NCBI GenBank assembly: GCA_014529385.2
Contig: CM043953.1
Coordinates: 76,808,872 to 76,872,871, forward strand
From: Adiantum capillus-veneris
Lineage: Eukaryota; Streptophyta; Polypodiopsida; Polypodiales; Pteridaceae
Length of the DNA: 64,000 nt
Direction: 5' to 3'
Shown here piece after piece: positions 1-13,987 of this stretch. The stretch's first letter is position 1. Each line of letters starts with the position of its first letter. The translations under genes and the position numbers were made by a program. The notes beneath the pieces were generated by a model. That model did no database searches. It was not told the DNA's origin and saw nothing but the letters and a program-made list of their open reading frames with translations.

Positions 1-1
1 G

Positions 2-295
2 AGAACCATTTTTGCAAGTAATGAAGTGGAGACTATCTTCGATGCTCTCCCACCTACTACTTTGGATGAGGGGGAGACTGAAGAGAGAGAGATCGATGAT
101 TCAAGTCCCACAATTGCAAGTCTTAGCAAGGATGATTTCCATGATGAAGATGAGATGGAGGATGACGAATTCAAAGATGATGAAGCCAACACATCCATAA
201 TCAACAATCCTATTTCTCTCTTTATTGATTTAGGAGCCATGCGCTTAGAATTGGATGACGCTTGTTGTAGAGATCTTTTGGATGATGATTCATAA
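2..295 (+). CDS. C-terminal part of an acidic open reading frame (partial, unidentified)
   Basis: The frame is open from the left edge of the window and stops at 293-295, so only the last 97 codons are visible and no start can be assigned. The residues are strongly acidic, with D/E clusters such as DDFHDEDEMEDDEFKDDE and an end of RDLLDDDS. A short hydrophobic stretch (NPISLFIDLGAMRLEL) precedes the end. No domain is recognised. It could be the last exon of a host gene or the tail of a transposon protein. The acidic bias is unlike the random frames nearby, which is the only reason to list it. Function is unknown. Confidence 0.35.
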   Translation, partial: RTIFASNEVETIFDALPPTTLDEGETEEREIDDSSPTIASLSKDDFHDEDEMEDDEFKDDEANTSIINNPISLFIDLGAMRLELDDACCRDLLDDDS

Positions 296-1594
296 ACATT
301 TTGTATACTTTAGGTTATGAAAAAATTTTGTCATGTTATCCATTCATCTCTCTCTCTCTCTCTCTTCTCCTCTTTCTCTGTCTAATTTTGTGAATCATGC
401 TAAATTATGTTAATCAAGTGGGAGTGATTACTTTAATTATGACAAAACATCTATAACTTTTTAGAACAATTATTCATGTAAATTAACAAATTATTTGCAT
501 TTTTCTAAGGAACTTTGTTATTATGAAGCATTATGGGTGCAAGTGGAGCTAGCGTTTTGTGTTGTGTGCAGTGCGAGAGTGCTTTGAAGAAGAGCTTATT
601 TATTGTGCTCCTTGCTCAACACCTTTTCATGACAAGAGAGCTCTTTGGCACCACTAATACATAAAGCCTTTCAGAATGTGAAAATAATGCATGGATACAA
701 TCACTCGAGTGAAATGTGTGTGCGGTAGTAGAAGCGGTAATAAAGGCAATAATAAAAGTAGAAATATCCGTGGTAAGCAAGAGAATGAGAAAGATTCTTG
801 CAAAAGTGTAGGCAACGTGCACATTGCTGCAAGATAGAGCTTGAGGAAACTAACATAGGTGCTACATTTGGTAAAATGTGGGTACACTTCACTCTATCAT
901 ACCCATGCCTCGACAGAAGATGTCATCCATGTTTGGCTTCTCTTCTCTAACAATGCTTGCTTTACATGGAAACGCATGCATAACTCTAGGATAGAGCAGG
1001 CTCTTTGTAGTTTCATGTTTATCCGCGTAGCCATTGTTTCATGTTTTAATATCTTTTTTCCTTTTTTTTATATTTTAAATAGTGTTCTTTAATTTTTATT
1101 CACAAGCAAAATAGAGAGAAAAACCAAAATTTGAATGTTTAAGCATTGATAATAGGAGTGGCATTTGTGGCAGCAATATATGCAGTAATATGAGCGGCTA
1201 AATTTGTGAAAATTTAAAATACAAAAAAATACCCTCCTCCCTCCTCTCTCTTCTCTGACCAGCCCATTTTGGACTCTCTCTCTACAAAACATGGTAAAAG
1301 GTGATAAATGCTTTTATATTTTCATAGTGCTAAGTGTTTATATTAAAAGAGCTTTCCACGTAGAGAAGAGAAATATGGATTCAAGCATGGACTATCAACT
1401 CTTCTCTACCAGCTTCAGGATGAGGGAGAGGCCATGGCCTTGGATACCTTACCTTGATGAGTATGCTCTATGTATATATGTATTCAATGATACATGTTGA
1501 TATATAGCTAGTTATGTTTATGCTATTTGGTTTATGTATACTTTTAGGCGTTGGCCATGGTTAGAGATATATTCATGTATGTGCGGTTTTGGTT
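296..1594. other. Stretch without a recognisable gene
   Basis: Only short, unrelated frames under 80 codons are present. A (TC)9 tract lies at 347-364. Nothing resembles a known element or RNA gene. Confidence 0.5.
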
Positions 1595-2395
1595 TTGGTT
1601 TTGGTAATGATTATGAACATTGTTATGGTTATTGTTATGGTTATGGTTTTCATTGTGTTATGATATTGGTTAAAGTTTTAAATTTGGTTATGGTTATGGT
1701 TTTGAAATCATGTCATGGTTATGGTTATGGTTATGGTTTGAAATTTGGTTATGGTTATGGCTTTGAAAATCCCTTAAGGTTATGGTTATGGTTTGATAAT
1801 TTCATTAGGGTTATTGTTTTGGAATCTGCTTTCACGCTTTGAGATTTTGGTTATGGTTTTGGAATCCGCTTAAGGTTATGGTTATGGTTATGGTTATGGT
1901 TATGGTTATGGTTATGGTTATGGTTATGGTTATGGTTATGGTTATGGTTATGGTTATGGTTATGGTTATGGTTATGGTTATGGTTATGGTTTTGCAATCC
2001 GCTTAAGGTTATGGTTATGGTTTGAGAATTTGGTTATGGTTATGGTTTTGTAATCCGCTTAAGGTTATGGTTATACTTTGAGAATTTGGTTACGGTTATG
2101 GTCGTGGAATTTGCTTATGGTTATGATTATGGTTTGAGAATTTGGTTATGGTTAGAGTTTTGGAATCTGCTTAAGGTTATGGTTAGCATTTTGGAATCCG
2201 CTTAAGGTTAAGGTTAGCATTTGCGAGCCTTGTTATCGTTCGGATTTGTCGTTTTTATGATGGTTATGGCTAGCAAGTTTTGGTATGGTTATGCTTACGG
2301 TTTTCAATTTCTATGATGGTTATGGTTTGCGAGTATTGTTATGGTTATGTTTGGTGAATTTTGTCATGGTTATAGTTCCAAAATCTTGTAATGGT
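1595..2395. repeat. TTATGG hexamer satellite with higher-order repeats
   Basis: A nearly perfect GGTTAT array of about 20 copies runs from 1874 to 1991. On both sides lie degenerate copies interrupted by a recurring spacer close to 'tttggaatccgcttaagg'. Spacer copies begin near 1855, 1989, 2045, 2103 and 2158, so from 1989 on there is a higher-order period of about 55-58 bp. The hexamer avoids stop codons in all plus frames, so the G/Y-rich frame crossing it at 1534-1842 is a by-product. It resembles telomere-type G-rich repeats but is not the usual plant TTTAGGG. Confidence 0.9.
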
Positions 2396-4859
<2,464 letters not shown>

Positions 4860-6535
4860 TGATGCATGTATGTTAGTTGCTGCTGATTCAAATGTGTGGT
4901 ACTTTGATAGTGGTGCTATAAAGCACATCACTTCTGATCATGATTTGCTTACCTCTCTTGAGTCTTTCCCTCATAGGAATACAATCACTTGTGCCAACAA
5001 TGCCTCTTATCTGATCAAATGAGTTGGAAGATTATGCTAACTACTACAAATGGTAGTTCTTTCACACTCGCTGATGCATTGTATATACCAGGGATCAAAT
5101 AGAACCTTTTGTCTGTAGTTGCACTTGTGAGACTTGGTCTTTTGGTCAAATTTGTGTATGACATATGTACAGTTCATGCTATTTATTTTTATGATGAAAT
5201 AGTTACATCTGGCATTTTGTGTTAATGTCTATATAAGCTCACTTTTTATGACAAGTGTGTGTAAAATTTCGCAGATGCAGTTATGGATTCAAAGGTTGTT
5301 TCAAATGCAAAACTTTGGCATGCATGTTTTGGGTATCTAAATTTTTCCAGTTTTCACGTTTGCTAAAATCTCATATGGTTTCTAAAATCTACTACGATTG
5401 TGAATGTTGTATTTTGGGTAAGATGCAAAATTCATAGTTTCCAAAGGATGGTTTAGTAGGGATACATGCAGCTTGCAACTTGTGCATAGTGATGTGTGCG
5501 GACCTATGCAAAGTCCATCCTTAGGAAACTACCTTTACTTCGTGACTTTTATTGATGATTACTCTAGGCATGCATGGGTGTATCCGCTTAAAGCTAACTC
5601 CGAAGTGTTCATGTCCTTCAAGAAATTTTTGTCTATGGTTGAAAATGTCTCTAAATGTCCTATGGGAACCCTCTGCTCATATAGAGGGGGAGAGTATATG
5701 TCTCATGAGTTTAATGCATTTTTGGCTAATTGTGGGATAAAAGACCAATGTAAGTTCCATACACTAACCTCAACAAAATGGTGTTGCTGAAAGGAAAAAT
5801 AGGTCGCTTACAGAGATGGCATGATGTATGGTCAAGAGTCAATATTTTCTACATTATGATTGACTCGAGGCTATCATATGTACTACTTACGTACTTAACA
5901 GGTGTCTTGCAAAAGTTTTGCAGTCTATGACTCCTTATGAAGCATGGCATGATAAGAAGCCATCTATGATCGTATGCACATTGTTGGTTGTTTAGCTTAT
6001 GCTTTGGTGCCACAAATGCAATGCAAAAAATTTGAATGATAAGGCTATTAAATGTTTTTTTTTTGTTACCGTACTGGAAGCAAAGGTTACAGGTTATACC
6101 ATTCGCAAACAAAATGTATCTAAGTTTCACAAGATGTTGAGTTTTTGGAAAATTTTGCTCAACCTTTGTTATCATGTATCATAGACAAAAATGTAAGCTC
6201 ACATGACATTTGTGACACTTTTTTGCCTCTTTAAAGTGTTGAAAACTTAAATGTAATTAAATGCAGATGTACATGATGTGCTGGCTCTCGAAAGGGCTAA
6301 GAGTCAGGAGGCTACAGGTATGCTAAAATGTCTAGTGCATACTTTGTGTGACTGTAAATTGGATGCACCAATGTCTAGTCGTACTCGTTTAGGTTCTTTC
6401 CATGCATCTTATGCATCAAGTTGTTGTGCTTTGGTTGTGTCCAGTTTATGTGGTGAGGAGGAACCTCTTTCTTTTGATGAAGCATAGAATTCAAAAAAAT
6501 GGATGGCTGCCATGGAATCAAAATATGAATCATAC
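4860..6535 (+). mobile_element. Copia (Ty1) retrotransposon fossil fragment, same lineage as element A
   Basis: The fragment begins in the protease region (VWYFDSGA and HITS near 4896-4940). It continues through the GAG-pre-integrase region and the integrase core (VHSDVCGPM, VTFIDDYSRHAWVYPL, GGEYMSHEF around 5480-5720). It ends in the linker before reverse transcriptase (KLDAPMSSRTR and EEEPLSFDEA near 6355-6485). Throughout it follows the order and wording of element A at 34.7-40.6 kb. No LTRs, gag or reverse transcriptase are present, so both ends are truncated. It is broken, with many breaks, and looks clearly older than A. Confidence 0.88.
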
Positions 6536-7690
6536 ACTAACTCTTCTGGCCGTTTCAAGTGAATAACCCGCTCATTTATATGAGATCCCCAACCCGCCAA
6601 TACCAAAATCGGGATGGGATCCTTGACAGGTCTCTAGGTTTGATAAAAATCAGAGTCTCTAAACAAGAAAAATCCAAGAAATAGACCTTTATCATTAACA
6701 ATGGCTTGGGTCTTTAGCCTTAGAAGAAGACCTAGTCCTGTTTTGCAGCGAAAACGGGACAACATATTAAAAGTCAAAAAAACTATTTCGGCCCTATAAC
6801 TTCCACAAATTGGGTTAAGGTATCCTCAACCAACGCTTTTTTCTCCCTAACATATGTGAGGGCACAGCCGTTGGTAGATTCCTCTTCCAAGCGAAGAAGT
6901 TTTCTAAACGTTTTAGTGCACAGGGATGGATAGTTACCTGACTAATCAGGTCCACCCGTCCATGATTGACAACCTTAGTCAATCCCCACTTACCACCCCG
7001 CACTCACACATGTTGCTTTGTTATTTAATTACTACCACATTCTTGTCACAATTAAAATAAAGATTTCTTTTAACTTTCATAACTGAATTTCATTAAAACA
7101 ACCCTTGAAAACAGTATTGAAAACATTCTTTTTGCAAACAGACATCTTTAAACTTAAGACAGGGTACTGTCAATCAAAACATTGTCTATAATAACCATGA
7201 CCAGTACTCTGCTTGTCTCAAGACCACCTAAGGGTGACAAAAAAACGGCACCCATTCCTTATTCATAATCCGGAGTGGATAAATCCCCACCCAAGGTTCC
7301 GGGTGCCCATACAACCGGGCGGCTCCCCTAGGATAAAAAACGGTATCCTAACTTATGTAGAAACATCAAGACTTGAGACGGAGTAGAAACTCAACGTTCA
7401 TGGGGGTAACCGACTTATCCGTGGCTCGAAAGCCAATCATTATCATCAATTTATACTAAGGAGTCGAAGGTGTCTTGAGACAAGCTCTCTTAAGGATGAT
7501 CAATCATATCTTTTCTAATTCAACCAGTTTTAACCCAAACAATTCTTTCCTACATCATAAACAAATGCACGTTGGAAGTTACCTTCCGTTTTTGGTCAAT
7601 TATTCCTTTTCTGATTCTTACTCACTCCTTACGTATGCAATGCTAACTTATAAAATAACTTAAACTATTTAAAGACTTAATTGAATAATC
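6536..7690. other. Stretch without a gene, containing repeat pieces
   Basis: No coding potential is seen. It contains a block related to dispersed repeat D (6925-7070). A near-inverted repeat 'gcttgtctcaaga' also occurs at 7211 and, reversed, near 7474-7486. Confidence 0.5.
6925..7070 (+). repeat. Dispersed repeat D, diverged third copy (partial)
   Basis: It shares ordered blocks with D1 (40,810-40,960) and D2 (46,405-46,545): 'ctgactaat' then 'ccacccgtc', then a 'cccacttaccac / gcactcac' block, then 'tttaattactaccacatt'. By eye about 70% of positions match. The rest of D is not recognisable here. Confidence 0.7.
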
Positions 7691-7724
7691 AAAAATCCAT
7701 GTGGGATTGATCGGCCATCTGTTG

Positions 7725-7862
7725 CTACGCTGGAGCCTGAAGACTCTCTTCCGTAGGCCTACTACTAGCCCCAGCTTCATCGTCGTGCGACGCTCTAGTT
7801 GTCTTTAGAGCTCTGCCCTCATCATCAAATGTAGGATTGGCTCGGGTCTTTTTAGGTGACAT
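7725..7862 (-). other. Short minus-strand frame, possible gag N-terminus of a gypsy element
   Basis: A 45-codon frame starts MSPKKTRANPTFDDEGRALK and ends ...SLQAPA. The basic, hydrophilic start and its position next to LTR-like DNA on the same strand resemble a Ty3/gypsy gag beginning. It is too short for a firm call and could be chance. Confidence 0.2.
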
Positions 7863-8169
7863 AACTTATTATTCTTATAAAAAGGACGTTTAATCATTAG
7901 GTAAATAATTCAAAATCTAGACTTAACCTTTGTATTCAACCGTAACCCATCCAAGGTTAAATTTATAGTCTTAATTAGTAAATTCTTGACCTAGTAATTT
8001 CTTATTTGTCTACATAGGCATGATAATTTTTTCCACAGCTTCCTTAAGGGTTTTCTAAGCTCTCCTAATTTTCTTATAATTTTTTATATCTTTTGCCTAA
8101 TTTTTCCATCAAATTTTAAGCTTGGAATCTACTTATTTTGAGCTTAATATTTATTCTATTTAATTTCTC

Positions 8170-9300
8170 TCAAAGATTTCATTTCCTCAACTTTATATCA
8201 CAGGTTTACACTTACTATAATTTTCCTAAAAACTTTTGACTGCAAAGTCTATTTATTTTAATTAATCTTTGGCCAAAAATAAGACTTTTAGTCAATTATA
8301 ATTTCTAAACTTACTAATAAATTATGCCATAATTATCACAACTATATAAGGATAATTTTGACCTCTTCTACTTATCTTATTATTTTCCAACTTAATTATA
8401 AAATTTCCATCTTTAATTTTCAGCTAAACTTAAGATAATTTGACTTAAATAAATATTTATACTACTTTTCTAACCTTGAAATAATTATCACGACCACTTT
8501 ATTATGTAAGCTAACTTTGATATACATAGAATGTAATCATATAATATGATTAGCTATTTTTCCCGTTTAAATTTCAACCAAAATTAGTATATTTTGGCTT
8601 AAATAAATTTCTATACTAAGTTTTTAACCTTGACATAATTATCACAACCTTTATATTATGTAATCTAGCTCTAATCAATAACAGGTAATCATATAGCATG
8701 ATTTACTAATTTCTCTCTTTAATTTTTAGCTAGAATTAGTATAATTTGACTTAGATAAATATGTATACTACTTTTCTAACCTTGACATAGCTATCACGAA
8801 CTCTTTATCCTATAATCTAGCTCTGAAAAATAGCATGTAATCATAGCACATGATTTACTAATTTCCCTTGTTAATTTTTTTTAAAAATAATGTATTTTTG
8901 CTAAGATAATTAGATAAAATAATTATTTGAGGTTAACATAATTAACATGGCTTCTCTAAGATGTGATTAACCTTTGATAAATAACTCAAAGCATTTTGAA
9001 TCAATTTTCTATTTTCCCTCTTTTAATTTGTCCTAAAAACAGTGTAATTCTATTAAGATAATTAGATAAAATAATTATCTGAGGTTAACATAATTATCAT
9101 GGGTTCCTTAAGATGTGATGAACTTTTGATAAATATGTTAAAACATTTTGAATCAATTTGATTAATTTCTCTTTTATTTTTTTCTCAAAAATAGTGTAAC
9201 TCTGCTTAATTAATTATGAAAATTACTCAAAAACTTATAGGATAATTTTCTTAGCTTAATGATAGTCTAACACAGCTTTGATAATTATCTCAACACAATT
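8170..9300. repeat. AT-rich tandem repeats, ~140-180 bp period
   Basis: Diverged units recur, recognisable by 'ctaaccttgacataattatcac' or its later form 'gaggttaacataattatcat'. Anchors sit at 8471, 8635, 8777, 8934, 9086 and 9268. A related unit lies near 8320. The array leads into the LTR-like repeat R1 and may be part of that LTR. Confidence 0.75.
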
Positions 9301-10131
9301 TAAACTTAATTAGTATAATTTCCATTAATTTATGATGAAAATAGATAATTTTAGTCCTAATATTATATAATAATTAATTAGCTTAATATCCCTAAGCTTA
9401 ATTGCAATAATCAGTAGAGAATATTTAATCAAGAGAGGATTTTTGAGTATACATAGGATTAATCTTTAATTTACTAAGAAAATAGGTTAACCTAACTTTG
9501 CTAATTAAGAAGGATTAGGCTAATTACCGTTTAATTAACCAACTAGAGCTTGATCTCTAGTGATTTCTGCGTAGAGGTCTCTCTAGATGAGAGAGAGTGT
9601 GCCAAGGCTCCGAGTCTGTCTGAAATTGTGAAGTAAGGATCATATTTATAGGTTTCTCGACACTCACGGGCTAGAAAATTGCAGTAACTTACATCCCAAG
9701 CAGCCCTACAGCTCCAAAAACGTCCCTTGCTGCTAAATCTAGTCTCGGGCAGGTTCTCCACAGCTCCACATAGCCCCCCTATCTTCGAGAATTGATTTTT
9801 ACTAATTTCATTGATTTTTAATAATGAAAATTGGAAATTTCAGTAATTTCTAGAACCTTAGGATAGGAAAGTCTTTATTAATAATACTGAAACCATCCAA
9901 TTTTACTTAACTATATAAATTCATAGTGTAACCTTTCAGAGCCCTTACCTTTTCCAGATTTTATCGGAATTCTGTTCTGAAAATTTCTAGCCCGGGGTTT
10001 GTTGTGCTTAAGATTCCAAAAATACCAATATTTGCCACGGTCGGACAATTCTACATTGCTTTTTCAATAATCCTATCACTTTGATTAAGCTTTATACAAT
10101 CTTGAAGGTTTCAAAAATTGGAAACCTTACA
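9190..10131 (-). repeat. LTR-like repeat R1 of a Ty3/gypsy chromovirus (minus strand)
   Basis: R1 is a direct repeat of R2 (10,593-11,478), with long matching blocks such as 'attaaccaactagagct', 'cagccctacagctcca' and 'cttaagattccaaaaatacca'. Read on the minus strand, its 5' end is TGTAAGG, directly preceded by a purine-rich tract (aagttggggtga) and the end of a chromodomain frame. That is the normal polypurine tract-3' LTR junction. The low-coordinate boundary is uncertain and the LTR may include the tandem array below 9.2 kb. Confidence 0.7.
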
Positions 10132-10132
10132 A

Positions 10133-10255
10133 TCACCCCAACTTAAGAATTTGAGATGCCCTCATCTCAACCGAAATTGAAAAAATCTTTGAGAAGAGAA
10201 ATTCATCCTCCCAAGTGGCATCTTCGAAGGGATAACCTTTCCACTTTACCAAATG
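10133..10255 (-). mobile_element. Chromodomain tail of a Ty3/gypsy chromovirus polyprotein (fossil)
   Basis: Forty codons read on the minus strand contain VKWKGYPFEDATWE, the hallmark of the integrase-linked chromodomain of plant chromoviruses, and end just before the polypurine tract and LTR R1. In these elements the chromodomain directs integration to particular chromatin. Only this tail and a few hundred bases of diverged upstream sequence survive between R1 and R2. The internal region is otherwise missing, so the element is broken. Confidence 0.8.
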
Positions 10256-10592
10256 TTACTGATTACTCTAAGAGTTCTTTCTAGTTTCTGGTTGGAGTTA
10301 CTTGCTAGCCAATTTTTCCTCAAGAAACTCTTAGTGTTGAGCCCATCTTAAAAACCTTTACAAACCATTCGTATCATCTCAAAAACCAGGTTAAATCACT
10401 TCCATAAAAGATCCATATATCCACCTTGTCAACATGAACGCGCTCGGTCTAACTGACCATTCAGAGCAATCAGCGTTCAACAAGTATCATGTATTTCAGC
10501 TTTGCCAATCTGAACGCACTCAATGTGTTCTTGCCATTCTGAGCAATCTGCGCTCGGCACAAGCTTCCACCATTGCACGAGAGGTACCCCCT

Positions 10593-11478
10593 CTGTGCTC
10601 TAACACTAAAATTATTCAAAAAATTAAAAGATAATTTTTCTAGCATATTGATAGTCTAATATATCTCTGATAATTATCTCATCTTAATCTAAACTTAATT
10701 AGTATAATTATCATTAATCTATGGTTAAAATGAGTAATTTCAACCCTAATATAATATAATAATTAATTTGATTAGTATCCCTAAGCTTAATCTCAATAAT
10801 CAGCAGAGAATTTAAAATTAAGAGAGAATTTTAGAGTATAAATAGGTTTAATCTTCTTAATTAATTGAATTAATTCAAAAAATGTAAATAGATTAACATA
10901 GTTCTACCAACTAAAAAGGGTTAGTGCTAATTACCGTTGATTAACCAACTAGAGCTTTGCTCTCTAGTGATTTCTGAGTAGAGGTCCCTCTAGAAAAGAG
11001 AGAATTTGCCAAGGCAGTAACTTGCATCCCAAGGCAGCCCTACAGCTCCACAAGCCCCCCCTGCTGCTAATTTCAACCTGGGCAAGTTCATTATTGCCCC
11101 ACACAGCCCCTCAAATACACAAAAACGGTTTTCTACTATTTTTTTGACTTTTAATGATAAATTTTGGAAATGTCTACAAATATCTGTAAATATCTAGGAA
11201 CTTTAGGATAAAAATCTTTTACAAGAATGATTACTAAAACCTTACAATTTTATTTAATTTACTCAATTCACAGTGTAAACTTCCAGGGGCCATAACTATG
11301 TCAGTTTTTATCGGAATTCAATTTTGAAAATTTCTAGCACGGTGTTTGTTGTGCTTAAGATTCCAAAAATACCATTTTTTTTTGCTTTTGAGATAGTATT
11401 TTTACCTGATTGCCTTATCAATGCTTTCTCCTAAAGCTTGAGTTAATTCCCGACAGCTAGAAAGGTGGAGACCTTACA
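10593..11478 (-). repeat. LTR-like repeat R2 of the same chromovirus (minus strand)
   Basis: R2 is the second copy of R1 in the same orientation, ending at the matching point ('gaccttaca' on the plus strand, TGTAAGGTC on the minus strand). The sequence after it (cttcatctacc) differs from that after R1, as expected for the outer edge of an element. Between R1 and R2 only about 460 bp remain, so the pair looks like an element that lost its inside. The copies have diverged substantially, with many indels, so it is old. Confidence 0.65.
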
Positions 11479-13249
11479 CTTCATCTACCAAAATATGGTT
11501 TCTATTAGTTTTTTCTTTGAATGTTTTAGCCCAATTTGATGGTATTAGTTGCTACTTAACCTACTCCTAAGTACTGAAATGGATCTGGGAACAAAAACAA
11601 ACAAATAGTGCAAAATTGAAAGTGAAATGGATTATGAAACAATACTTTTAAAGGATAGAGAAAAAAGAAAAATGAAATGCCTTTTATATCTCACTCACGA
11701 CTCTCTATGCCTCTCAAGAGTAGATCTAGCAAGTCCCCGACTTCTAGCCTTTACCAAGCACTAAATCCATGTCTAGTTACTTGACTACTAAGGTGTAAGT
11801 AGAGTGGATATCAAAATCTGAAGAGAAAAAAGCTACGGCTATGACTAGGTCACTCAACACCTAAGGATCATGATCCCCAACAATGATGTCAATGTTAACG
11901 GGTCACCGCGACGAACGTCTCTAACATAGTTTCCTGGCATTAGTATATTGTCAATACTCAGGGAAGCAACTCGGATGGGGCATGGAGACTCTTTGAGGGT
12001 GTCACCCTCAAGAAGTGAACCTACAAAACAAAGCTATCTATAGCACTAACAAATCTATCACTCTCTACTCAAGAAATCTACATATGTCTTATCTCATCGC
12101 TCTCCGTCATCAAGCCATTTCAGCACTCAAATAAAGTTCAAATGCAATGAAACTTTGGATGAGGTGTAAGAGGTCTAGGGACACTATCCTACCAAGTCTG
12201 GTCACAATCCGACAAGGTATCAAAGTCAAGATTCATCATGATCAAGGTCCTTAAAACTACAACAGAACTATCCAAAAAGGCTGCCCTATGGTTTAGGAAC
12301 GCTCTCCTATGGTCGAAACGTCAAAAACAACCATTTACGCACTCAAAACAATAAATTTAGCTCATAGGCAAGCCACTGATTCACATCAAAATTGAGGATG
12401 ATTACACTTATTTTAAAGAGCACAAGACAAGGAATACAATACATTTTTTGGAATCAAATTTGGATTAGCAGAGCTTGAGAAAAATCGATTACAAGGTGCT
12501 TGAGAGTAGCCACTCTTAGTTGTATGCTCCAAACTCTCAAAACTTGATAAAGATACAAAGGTTGTGTTCAAACTCAAAAATTTGAGCTTTATACCTAGGG
12601 CTCTTTTAGCCAGTGGTTGGTCGGCTTACAAGGCACAAAACTTAGAATCAAGAATTACAGCTTAGATTTCACAAAGGTATAGCTCAATAATTAGAGTTTC
12701 TCTTATTTACAAAGCTTTCTTCAAAAAATAATAGGAGCACAAAAATGATGACTTTGTAAAGAGGTGGCCATCGAAGAGGGTGCCCGTTTGGTCCATCTGC
12801 TAACAACAATCCATGAAAGTGAAGGCGAGCTTCATTCTTCTCTTTTTTGGTGATTGTTTGCATGTACGTCATCCTATGGTACCTGCTTGTGTGGAGGTTA
12901 TCAAATTTTGTCTCTATGTACCTCATTCACCTACCATAGATATATTGTCTGCAGAAAGTACCATGGTATGCTACTATCATTACAAATTGGATGTGTTGTA
13001 TTCTACATATTCTCTGATCCATGGCAATGACGGCCACTTGGCTATCTTGTGAATTTAAATTGGCGAGTGGTTTGTTTCCAAAATTTGGACAAAGGATTTG
13101 GTTTGTTATTAGAAACATGAAATCTCAATAGTATTTGAGGAGAAGGTTGGGGAAAGAAGTTTTCAACATGTGTCATGAGCCGTCAACAAAGATAGGGGGG
13201 TTGTGATTACTTTTGGTCTTATGATAGTAGAAAAATGAATTGCAATCAT

Positions 13250-13293
<44 letters not shown>

Positions 13294-13795
13294 ATCTGCA
13301 TATGTGAAGTCGGCCATGCGGAAATTGATATTCCTCCAACTGTGAGTGAAGGGGGTTTGGTTCATTAACTTGGTATTTTTTTCATGGTGTTGATTAGCTT
13401 TTTGATATAATTTTTTCCTTTTAGGTTTCTTGAGAAAGGTATTTCAAGAGTGTGTTGTATCAACAAGATGCCAATGTTTGGTTGTAGACACAGGAGGCAT
13501 GTCGTATCAATAAAATCTTAAATTCATCACATTTAATGACGCAATTTTCTTTTCTCTGAGAAAGGAGTTATGATGAATTGCGATCCATGTTGGGAAGAGG
13601 TTTTTAAATGTGATTTCAACAATGTGTAGGTGCATTTGAGAGGTATCTCCTGGTGAAATTTTGTTGCATTTTGAGGGGGAGGAACAATGATTGCGATCCA
13701 TGTTCCACCTCTAATCTATACTTTGATGACATGGTTGGGTTATGCCCTACTTGAGGAGCTCACTAATGAAACCTTTTGGAGTTTGGACAAGTTTT
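11479..13795. other. Stretch without a recognisable gene
   Basis: No domain or element end is recognised. The longest frame (12,684-12,926, minus strand, 80 codons) has no familiar motif. An (AG)19 tract lies at 13,255-13,292. The last five bases (gtttt, 13,791-13,795) are the target duplication of element B. Confidence 0.45.
13255..13292. repeat. (AG)19 microsatellite
   Basis: Uninterrupted AG run of 38 bp. Confidence 0.95.
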
Positions 13796-13987
13796 TGTTG
13801 GGGTATAAATCCCAATGTGGTCGCCCAGGTAAGTGGGCGGGCCGCCAGGTATGTACACATATTCTTTTGTAAAAACCTAATAAGAACTCACTATGCTCTA
13901 CACATTACAGTAGAGCGAGTTCACCATATCGTCGTGCTCTTCTTCTCGCACTCTCTCTCGCGTCGCACTTCCGCTCGTACTCCTTCA
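13796..13987 (+). repeat. 5' LTR of element B
   Basis: Begins TGTTGGGG and ends CTCCTTCA. It is followed two bases later by the primer site TGGTATTAGAGC, one base from the usual initiator-Met tRNA complement. Confidence 0.95.

Noticed and set aside
1534-1842. 102-codon G/Y-rich frame
   Set aside because: By-product of the TTATGG repeat, which has no stops in any plus frame.
8170-9300. CRISPR-like array
   Set aside because: Units are diverged, 140-180 bp, without short identical repeats and unique spacers; plant nuclear DNA.
10434-10634. 66-codon plus-strand frame between the chromovirus repeats
   Set aside because: No domain. It covers two imperfect copies of a ~50-bp phrase, which alone explains the open frame.
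12684-12926. 80-codon minus-strand frame
   Set aside because: No recognisable motif or homologous copy in the window; chance length in AT-rich DNA.
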